Assembly (NCBI GenBank): GCA_018105865.1
Contig: CM030851.1
Location: 1,904,469 to 1,968,468 of the forward strand
DNA length: 64,000 bases
Origin: Metaphire vulgaris
Lineage: Eukaryota; Annelida; Clitellata; Crassiclitellata; Megascolecidae
Direction of reading: 5' to 3'
Each line of letters begins with the position of its first letter. Positions within the stretch are counted from its first letter, which is position 1. A program made the translations under genes and the position numbers. This document shows, piece by piece, positions 49,701 to 61,600 of the stretch. The notes beneath the pieces were generated by a model. The model did not search any database. It had not been told where the DNA came from and saw only the letters and a program-made list of their open reading frames with translations.

Positions 49701-52700
49701 CAGCCCTTAAACTCCTGACTTTAGACTACAAATTGGAACAAATTCAGAAATTGTAAAACAATTTGATGACACTGTAGTGCAAAAAAATAACACCAGACTA
49801 ATAATAGCAGCATTTAATTTTCCCTATGTAGCAGTCTTCGTGGTATTCAATTTAAAAACAGATTTTAATGGCAATGAAACCTCGGATAAGAGTCTCTGTA
49901 GATGAGAGTCGGAGCAAACAGAAAGTAGAGATATTTAGAGAAGTCTGGACAGGGAAGCTCATCTTCTTCTTTCCCTGAAAACAAAACTGAAACCCTTTCA
50001 ATCAATTCTGTTGAGAATTTGAATTATACGAATACGATTCAGACCCAACCTACCTGACCCACAAAAGCAACATGGTTACTTGACCCAACCCAACCCAATA
50101 TAATACATTACAGTTTTTTAAATCAAGAGTTATTTTCTTACCCAACCCAATCCACCATAAACACAAAAATTTCTGACCCAACTCATGTCTGATGGAGCCC
50201 AGGTCAGCAGTTTGTTTCAAGAAATTTTCTTCTTTTTTTTGGGGGGGGGGCAAAAGCCGATAACAAAACTGGACTCCAACTCCAAATGCTAATCAAATTA
50301 AAAAATTAAAATTCTATGCCATATAAATGCTATTAATTCAATAAAAATGTCCCATTTGACTTATAGTTATTCACTAAACCAACTGCTTAAATAAACTGTA
50401 CTGTGAGAAGAAATTTTAATTTCAAATTATTTACAAATTAAAAATAAAATATATCTGAAAACATTCTGCATTTGTAAACAGTGACTGGATTCAGAAATGT
50501 ATAATTATTTATAAGCAGTCAAATGTCCTCTCATATGGAGTGGAAGTGAAAATGGCCTCTAAAACAATTCACTGTGCTTTGAAATATATGCAAGTGTAGG
50601 TAGGTAGTGATAACACAACCATAAATCCTAATTTTTCCAGTAAAAGTACTGTGACCCATCAAATGTGCGACCGACATTTGCGCGATGCTCGTTGATATAA
50701 TACGCGCTTTTGTTGGTCGTCCATTTGTCAGCGCACATTTGTTGATTGATTTTACGTTAGTGCATTTGTCGTCACACAAATGTCAATTGCGCAAATGTCA
50801 GGGTATGCAAATGTCGTGGTACCAAAATTACGACATTTATTACAATGATCGTTCAAACGAAACATAAAAAGCCAAAAGAGTGAAATTGTTGAAAGTCGAC
50901 TTGCATTTGGATTTGTCGTGGCGAGTGCTCTTGGAATGTTCTCGCGCACAAACGCATGAGCCTTCATCATTAGACGCACCTAGAAAAACAAAAACAACAT
51001 TCACATTGCATAAAACACTCAACAACAGAATTGAATTGAATTTGGAATTGAAAACATCATTTATTTTTCAACTTCGCACAAATTTCTAGCATTTAACGAT
51101 ATAACGTGAAAAAGATATATAGACAAAACTGATTGTATAATCACTAAACTCTTAACTAAATACTTTCGACACAGTTAAGATATGTAAAAACTAAGAAATG
51201 CTATTCACAATTCACATTACATTTACACGAATAATCTATTAATGTCCTAACAAAATATCACAGATATATCCATGTCCAATAATACATTGTAATAAAGCAT
51301 GTACACTGTAAATTAAATGAGAAAAAGACTGAAAAATTTCATATATTCAAAATTCCAAATAGGAATCATGCCAACAGATTTTTCTCTCTATCACTACAAC
51401 TTCTTCTTCTTCTCTTCGAGTGCCATGTATGGCTAAATCAGCGACCATGGATTTCCATTCTGCTCTGTTTCTGGCTGTTCTCATCACGGTTGATTCCTGT
51501 TTCTTCTCTTAGGCTACCTGTGCATTTTATTCGTCATCTTCCTCTTGCTCTATGTCCCTCAATTTTCCTGTTATTACCAGAATTTTCGGTCTGCCCTTTC
51601 TTATTATGTTTCCAAAAAAGTGGACTGTTGCTTTTCTATGTTTTTAAAAATATCATTTTCACTTTCTTTATCATCTATCATTTTTCTCACTGTCGCACAA
51701 AACAGACTTGGGGCTCATCCATATAGTACGTACGCAAAAGTCATATTTTCAACCCCTCCTCCCCGTTGCACACAGAGTACATAGGAAAATTTTCCAAAAC
51801 CAGACCCCCTCCCCTCAGTGCATAGGTACTATGTGGATGGACACCCTTGAGCAAAATAAACCCGGTAATCAACTTCACAAAGAGGCATTCACTACAACAA
51901 CACTCAACTCTGACTCCCAGCACTCATTCATTTCAAAAGCAATTACGAGAGAAAAACACATTTTCAGATTAAATTTTTTTACCACAAATAGAAGGATCAA
52001 ACAATCGACCATTGATTGTCAACCCGAATAATAGTTAAACCGAAACACAATTGAAAGTGATATCACAACCAGTGGCAGTTCCAGGAATTCTTGGTGGGAG
52101 GGAAATGAAAAAAAATTATAGGAAGCTGGTGGGGGGATGCAAAGTGAAGAAAAAAACAAAAGAAAAAAAAAAAAGTTAGTGTTAGTGTTTTGCCCACTAA
52201 ATGTTAATAAACCTTGCAAAAAAAGGCTGACAAGCAAAAATGAAGGTAATTGGCAGTATTTTTCACTGAATTTTTTATAAAACTCACCGGAAAATAGGTT
52301 AACAAGCAAAAAAGGTCATCCAGAACCCTGGTGGGGGATACATCCCCAGTCATCAACATGGTGGAACTGCCACTGATCACAACACTTGCACCTGTCTCTA
52401 ATGGTCTGGCTGCAAGGCCATTAACCGAACACTCTTCAGTTTAAATAATTAATTAAAACCAAGTCGCAAACCACCTGTTCGGTAACTATGACGACCGACG
52501 AGGCGGTAGGAATAGAATTCAGGTGAATGGTTTTAACCGGCAAAAACAGAAAGACCATCTGGTAGACGATGTAAACCGTAAGCCAAAGATAGTCGGACCA
52601 ATCTACAACAGACAGCTTTGGTCATTTTCAACACAAATTCGGTCAAAAATAAACAATATGCTATTTACAGCATGTGGCAAAATTCCATTAATAAGGACTC

Positions 52701-55700
52701 CTCAAGTGACCTTCAGTCAAAGCACACCATTTCATTCAATCTCCTTGAGACACTATAGCAGCGGTTCTCAACCTGGGGTTTCTGAGCAAAGTCGTTACCA
52801 TTAAAAATATAGGGTTGTCTCTTGTATTGTTATTGCACAAAATTTACTCATTGGTAGTAACTAGTTGTTTTACTATAATTGTCATTCATGAGGATAGACA
52901 TTGGAGACAATTGAATAATAATGATTTAACATTTCAATTATTCTTTTTTAGCAGTTTGCATTATGAACAAAATAATTTTTTGGTTGGGGTCCATGGGGAA
53001 TTGAATTAAAAAGGGTCGCGACACTATAAAGGTTGAGAACACCCCATAGGGTAGGATTTCTGAGCAAAGGTTATGCACTTGGGCAGAGGTTGTAGGCAAT
53101 GTTTGGGCATACCTTGTATATCAGTGTTTCCCAAACTGTGGGTCGTGACCCAAAAGTTAGTCGCAGGGATCAGTTTAGTGGGTTGTGGTGTAGCGTGAAA
53201 TTAGATTCAAAAGTGTCATTTTCTAACCAATACCACAATGTCACAAACCTTGAAAGTTGCCAGTAGGCTTAAGTTTTACTAAATTTATATGCAAGCAATC
53301 CTCCATATATGGCTTATATTAAAATGATTAGTGTTTTATCCAATTTTAGCTGACAATAAGTTTGCAAGGTCGCGGTATGTTACAAAAAAGTTTGGGAAAC
53401 CCTGGCCTACAATACTTTTAAAATTAATCTTATTTCTCAATAATGCAAGGAGAGTGCATTCAAACCATTTTGCTCTGAAACTCCAATAACAATAGGGAAT
53501 TTCTTTCTTGGATTCAGGCACACATATAACGGTTAAGTGATTTTCCAAACTAATAGGATTTTTAAGACGCATAACAAAGGTATGTTCCGGACAAAATTTT
53601 AAAAAGTATTTTCAAGAAATTTCAGCATCTATTTATCTCCTATTATCTTATTTGGAAAAATATATGAATAATTCTGCCAAATATATTTGCCATATTTTCA
53701 TTCAAATTGAATAATAGCTTTTGTTTTGCCATTTATTCCTAACTCAAGATTCTTTTCAAATAACGTTCCCCAGATGGCCTAAATGCATTTTTAAAAATAT
53801 TACATGTTATAATTACATTGATTAGGGTTACGACACATTACACAACCGTTGGAGTGGGCTGCAGTTCCAAAATGTTTGGGAAACCCAGTTGTATAGCATA
53901 GCACACAGAAGAGAAATTCACAAATCTTACCAAACCAGCAAACATATAAAACATATTTCTTATTATCAAATAAGGCTATTAATATGAAAGTAGCATTTCT
54001 AAGAGTAATAATGAAATGCAATATGAGTAATTATTCAAAATATATTTATTTTGAACTGTTGTGCAAAAAGGTTAGAAGTATTTTTAAAATTTTAGCCACA
54101 CACTGAACGACATGTTGATGAAAAAAACAATTTAAGTACACATAGTGAGTGTTATCACTTGTCATTCTATACAAAAAACAATTTGACATCTGCAAACTGA
54201 TACATTAAATTCCAAATTTTATAATCGAAATGCCGACAAATCTCAGAAATACAAAAGCATTCCCGAATATAACATTCAACTCAGATCAACTATACCGGTA
54301 CTTGAACCCAGGCAGGGTCTTGAGTACTTGATGATTTAAAAGGCAATATGCTAAGTACAATGTACTTGTAAAATCATAAATGAATATCACACATCATGAC
54401 TTAAATTACTGCATAATTCCACTTACAGACTCGGCCGGGTCGTCGGTTGTAAGCCCAGTACTGGAATAGCGGATAGACAATGAGTGATGTTCCGCTGGCC
54501 ATGCAGAACCAAACGTACATGACAAGCGGAAACTTTCCAAACGAATAAATGATCAACTGGAAATCAAGAACCACTCTGAAAAAGAAGTTAAAAATCAAAA
54601 TTAAAATACAAACCTCACAACCTAATCCCGTCCGTTATTTATCACCATTGGCATACCTACCACAAGGCTCAATGTGGTTATAATATTATTTACATCTTGC
54701 AAAATAACAGAACAATAATTTTTACTTACTTATATATATATATATATATATATGTAATATATATATCTAATATTATATTATTTATTACAACTACTTGGGC
54801 AGAGGACTTTGGCAGAGGTCATGCACTTGGGCAGAGGTCATGCACTTGGGCAGAGGTCATGCACTTGGGCAGAGGTCATGCACTTGGGCAAAGGTCATGC
54901 ACTTGGGCAGAGGTCATGCACTTGGGCAGAGGTCAGCTGCTCAATCATTGGGTCAAAATTCAGAACCAATTGCTGACATAAATTATGAAAAAAATGAAGT
55001 ATTTTAGTAAATCGTCAAAAATTAATCACAGCATATCTCAATAAAATAAACAAAATATAGGTAAATGCAGTTACTAGATAAGAAATCAGAGTTAGGGAGC
55101 CAGCAATTGTAGCATAGATAAGAAGAGATAACTCAGTGTTGCTATCATTAATAAGTAAGCAAGTAAGTAAAATCTCATGAATTTCTATAGCACTTTCAAA
55201 AGCAGCATTGCAGTAGCTCCTTATTCATAGGTGCTTACGGTAATCTTAGTATGAAGCGGCTATTGTCAAAGGTGGGGGTCATTCATACTGGGTCATTTAA
55301 TCCAAAGGGTCATTTTGGTTAAGACATTACAACTACGTGGAAATAATTTTTGAAGTGAAATGCTGTGAGTTTAGAATATTAATAGACTAATTATGGAATA
55401 GTAGAGTAATAGAAGCATATTATTCTTCATACCTCCCTTGGTCGATGAAATCACAGACAAGTGTATTGAGCATAAAGACTATCAGGATAGCCACAAATAT
55501 GTGATAGATAGTTCTGATGTGACTGATTTCGAGCAGCTCTCTGCAAAGCATTTGAAAAATCATACAACTTGAGCACAAGCAACGTGTATTCAAGATCAAT
55601 TTTAATGATTTAAAAAAATGGTCTTTTCAACGGTAAATTGTCCCATAGCACTCGTCAGTTGATACTGTTCTTGACTAATATAATCAGATAAAATGAAAAT

Positions 55701-58592
55701 ATTTCAACTAACTGTCAGTTACAGGCGAAAAATGTCCTGCCACAAGAGTCTACAGAAATCTTTGGCAGAAACCAAATGTATCTGCACTAGAAATATATCG
55801 CTTGCCATGAATTCTGACAATTGGGTTTTTTTTTTAAAAAAAATTTAGGGTGAAATTTGAGAACCAATGACCATTATTCAATTTGACACTGGATTTGGGC
55901 CTTAACCTTAATTCCTTCATTCTGGGTTGAGATTGACCCAAATGGGGTGCAAGATTTTGGCTCTGACCCCAATCAGAGGACCCCATTTGTTTCCCCAGCC
56001 CCAAATCGAACACTTTTACTATAGACACATTCGAAATATGGCGCTGGAGAAAAATGCTGAGGATCTCATGGACAGCCAGGAGAACAAATCAAGAGGTGAT
56101 TGCAAGAAATCAAGCCAAAATACACCTTGGAAGGACTGATCTTAAAACAAAAACTGTAGTTTTTTTACTTTTGGGCATATTATGAGAAGACATGATTTGC
56201 TGGAGAAATCATTGATGCTAGCAACTGTTGAGGGGCAAAGAAAGAGAGGCAGACAGAAAGAAGACAAGATGGATGGATACAATGTTCCCTCTTTTTTCCA
56301 GTGTGCACGAAAAGCATGGTGTGTGAGCGGCACATTTTCATGCCCGAGGACCTGAATTTATTCACAAATGACACCCAAGACAACAACAAAATCAGCGCTA
56401 TTTGAAACTCTAAGTTATGTTTATTCAATGTACCTGCTTAATTAAAAGTGCTATATATTAGTATCACTTATAATACTGCAAGTCTGCAATATTAAAATAC
56501 TTGTATAATGTTGACTGTAAGGTATTACCATCATTCATTCTTAGTTATAAGCTCAGTCTGACGTAAACATGACCATCATTTGAATGTCGATGTTGTTTGT
56601 AGCACTCCAGATTTCTGGCATCGTACTCGTAGCTTAGTTATCGCATCCAGGTGAATCCTATGCTTGATATGACGCTCTAAATAATCGATTTTCCAATCAT
56701 TCCATCGTTTTCTATCGGTGAATGTGTCGCCTGTACAAGCTTCTTGGCATATTTGGCAAACAATGCTGTCACTACTTTCACGATAAGTGAAGATGTCGCC
56801 AGTTTTGTTAACTGTTTTCTAGACTTTGAAGTCGGCAATGCAGTCCCCACTAACTCTATCAACCATTCCGGCTTAAAACTCGAAACCACACTTTTACTTC
56901 GTAACAACGTCTATTCCAGTCCTATCATTATTAGCTTTACGTTTCGACACCAGTTCCTTACAGCAAATATCGGTAAATAATACGAGGCCTATCTGTTAGG
57001 GCCTATTCAGTACTCACTAGAGATACTTTGGCTCAGATACTAGTAGCAGAACACACTGCCAGACTCGCTGCTGCTTTGAGTAGTAGTAGTAGTAGACTTC
57101 TTTAGCGCCATTGTAGTAGTACATCTGCACCAGTCGATGGTCGCTTCAGTGATTAATCGTAGTCGTGAATCATTGTCCGTGGTGAATCGAGGTTGTAATC
57201 CAAAGGTCAGTCCGTGCTTTGAGCAGCATTGCAGCTATGAATTTAGCCAACTTTCAAGAATGCGGGCACGGCTCAGCTGCTCCCCCCCCCCCACTCCACT
57301 GTGCTGGAGCGTCACAGCCAGCCAGATGTGTTGACTTGATACCCAGCAGAACTACAGTGGCATCAGATGGAGTGCTGCCGTGCTGTGTTGCATGCAGTTC
57401 CCACCTACTACTTATCATTTGACACTTGCGGTCTGCAGTCCAGTGGCGTGATTTCCATCAAACGCACATAACAGAGTGATATTAAAAATCACTCCATGGC
57501 AGAACTTTGGAAACTGCTGCACTGGGTTTCCTTGCTACGTGTGTGGCCGAGGAGCATAGAGGGGATAATGCCCAGGTAAGCATTATGGAACATTAACGAA
57601 CATGAACATCGAGGAACCGAGAAATGCAGTTGAGGACAGAAAAGGATGGTGCATTAAAGTCCATAACGTCACACAAAGTCAGAGACGACTGAATGACTTA
57701 AAGTGAGAGAGAGAGAGACAGAGACAGAGACAGACAGACACCATAGACGAGCTAAGTGTTCAGACATCAATAACATAATCATAGCCCAGAAACAAAATTG
57801 CGTGCACGACAAACATTGTTAACGAGAAAACAACTCACGAAAGCACTGATCGTCTGGCTATAAAAGCCTTTCCCGAGAGCTCGCCATCTGTCCGCCTGCA
57901 AAAATAAAGCAGACTACAATCAATTCCCAATAAAACGAAGCTGGCTACATAGCAGAATCTGCATATAACCTACAGATCTCACGGAGGAAACAATAATTGG
58001 CTCTTACTGTAGTAAGAGCATCACAACGCCTCGATACAAGGCTTGAACAATGCAAGAGCTTCTTGGCAGATAAATTTTAAACTGATTCTTAATTGTGTTG
58101 AATATTATGTAGCCAAAATGAAACAGCACAAACAAAACAGAGGAGAGTGACAGACAGACAGAGACAGACAGAGAAAGAGAAAGAGACAGAAAGAGAGAAG
58201 AGAGAGAGAGAGAGCACTGCATACCAAAAATAACTCTTCATATTTATTAAGTTCACTCAAATGCAAAAAACTCTCAATTCCAAGATATACGACATATATT
58301 TGACTTTGTTGTAAAAAATTGAGTTGATCTGAGAATGGTCAGATTCTCTGTTAAAAAGCACAGCGGTAGCAATTAAAATGTAGAAAAGTTGCCATAGCCA
58401 TAACCACAAAAAATCATTAAATTTGTCGCGAAATTTCAATTATTCTGATAAATTCAAATGCCCGATTCATTGAAAAACATTCTTCTAATTTTAAATAAAC
58501 CCAAACTGTATTATAAAAAGCTTGTCATAAAAATGTCCATTGTCCACCATAACTATACCTAGTTTATTTTGGCTTTTAGGTTTGTATGTAAC

Positions 58593-58653
<61 letters not shown>

Positions 58654-61600
58654 CATACATATATATTATATATACTGTGCTTCTCAATACACACCAATAT
58701 TTTCAAAAGACATGACATTGGGATGAAAACAAAACTAAGAATTCTCAACACATGTGTAATACCAATACTAATTTATGGATGTGAATCTTGGACCATAAAA
58801 AAAAGAATTGAGAAAAACTAGTAGCAACAGAAAATAAATGGCTCAGAAGAATACTAAGGATTGGATACAAAGAACATATAACAAATGAAGAAGTTAGAGA
58901 GAGAACACTGCAACCGAGCATCGTGGAAGTTATCAGAAAAAGAAGAATGAAATGGACTGGGCACATACTCAGAATGGAAGAAATAAGAAACCCAAAACGA
59001 ATTTTCAACTACAAACCAGAGGGGAGAAGATCTAAAGGAAGACCTAAAAGACGATGGGTGGACGGTTTGGAAGAGGATCTGCACATGGCAATGAACCTCA
59101 ATGGAAAAACTGATGGAAGACACCAATGACTTTGGAAGAAATAGCAAAGGACAGAGAACTTTGGAGAGATGTCATGGAGAAGTCAATAGCTGGACACAGC
59201 TGGAGGACGAAGACCTGACCTGACTGACTGTGCTTCTCAAAAGAATAAAGATTATTATAGCCAAATATTTTGGTCAATGACCATTTTTTCAGCTGTGAAT
59301 CAAGACACATCCCTACACAAGCCTTTGTCTAACCCCCAAAATCCAAAAAAATATTTATAATCCAAGATAATATAAAAACACAAAACACAAACACAAAACA
59401 AAAACACAAAAAACTGAACTTAAGTCGATCTACATGGAAAAAAACTTAGCAGTGGCAACACTAATTGCAGAAACCTGAAGATCACCAACTAGTTCTGTGC
59501 ATGAATACAAGTTCAATAAATCAATATAATCAATAAAATGAATTAGAGAAAAAAACATCATTAGAATGCCTTGAACTGAAGCAGCTGAGCAGAGAAAAAT
59601 CATTAAATTCGTCAAGAAATCTGCAGTGCTCTGTAGAAATTCAAATGTTTGTTCAAATTTTCATCAACAAATCGTGTACCAGCTATGCCCTGCTGTATCT
59701 ATTTTAAGCCATTTAAATACAATCAAACCCAACTAATTGCATTCTTGGTGTCAAGGAATTAAGAAGCCCACCTTGTATACAATACAATTCAACATCAATT
59801 AATGTTATAAATATTTCGGCAATCAATTGAGGGTAGTCACTCACTCACTCACTCACTCACTCACATGTCTAAGTATTGGCCTGATCATTGAGGCAACACT
59901 GACAACTACTACCTTGTATACCTGGCACTTTAAAATTAATCTAATACCATAATTTCTTATGTATTTTAACCCTTTTGCTACTAGAACCTTTGGCCATAAG
60001 GGTCCCTAAACCTTGCCTTTTTCTGTGACCCTTTGGACCAAAGGGCTACATCTATCAAATAGACAGTTCTGTGCTGTAATTTCACTTTACCTAACTCAGT
60101 ACGAGGGAAAGGGTTGCTACAGTGATGAAAGGCTTAACATCTGCATTGACCATTGATAAAGTCTAATATAAATATTGTTAACTTGTTTTAGAATTCCTAG
60201 AAGCAGCCAACAAGAGATTAAAGTCGACTGACGTCTGTGTCTGTGGATTTCCATTGACTGTCGCTGACTGCTCGATCTTTTCAATCTCCTGTACGAAGTC
60301 TTCAACGACATCTTGCAATTGCTTCTCAAAGTTTTCAAGAAGATCGGACTTCAATTTCTAACAGCAAACATATATCAGCACTTTATTCACAATACACACA
60401 GCCACACTGACAGACAGCCACACTGACAGACAGATAGAAAGGTAGAGAGACATACAGAGAAAAACAGACAGTTGCATATACAGACAGAGAAACAGACACA
60501 GTCAGACAGATAGAGAAATAAACAAACAGACACATTTCATAACCATCCTTTTTCAAATCACAATTTAGATAAAAGTGCAAAATAAATAACTTCCAATCTA
60601 ATCTAATCTTAAACTTCTATAGCACCACTTCATAATGCATAGAAGCATCAGCCAATGGCGGTAGCCGGACTGTTGCTCATAGGACGATTGCTCATAGGAC
60701 AATTGCTCATAGAATGATTGCTCATAGGACAATTGCTCACATGGACTTTTGCTCATAGACAGCTGTTGATAGATGACTTGACACAATATCAACAGATAAA
60801 ATGTCCATAATGTTTTGAAGCTATTATAACATTGAAACGATAAATGTCCAGTCATCCACATTCTTGTTCTAATAATATTCAGGTTAAAGCATGGAAAGAA
60901 AATCGCTGATAATACAAGTTAAAGCAAGACACTTTGCTGCTCATTGCCAACATTTGACTATTTGAAACCTTTTCAAAGGCCTTGGGAATTGACAGATCTT
61001 TACACTCTTGAGTCCCCCTCTAGTTCATAAATTTATATGCCAAGATTTCATTTCCAAGACCTTTAGCAGGAAGTGATAAATCTTATAAGCATTACAACTA
61101 GAATGGGATGCCTTTGTAAACATCCATTACATAATCATTTCTTACCTACCATAATCGGTGTGACCCACTTGTCTTGCTCCATCATGGTATATCGTTCAAA
61201 TATTACATTAGCTTCAAAACATGATGGACATTTTATCTGTTGATATTGTGTCAAGTCATCTGTCAACAGCTGTCTATTAGCAAAAGTGCATGTGAGCAAT
61301 TGTCCTATGAGCAAAAGTCCATGTGAGCAATTGTCCTTTGAGCTATACCAGGGGTACTCAAACATTTTTGAAGGCAGTCTACATCCGGTCTTCCATCGTC
61401 CATGTGGGTCCATTAGTTACAAGGGAAGTCCAGTTATTCCTGTGACAACTACAGCATAGTAGGCAACTATGAGTAACTACGGGTCCTCCTAATAGACTGT
61501 TATAAGTAACTCAAGGCAATATAAAACAAGATTAAATTAAAAATTGCATAGAATAAATGTTAGCTGGATCAGAAAATTTCAGTTAAAGCAGATCTTAAAG

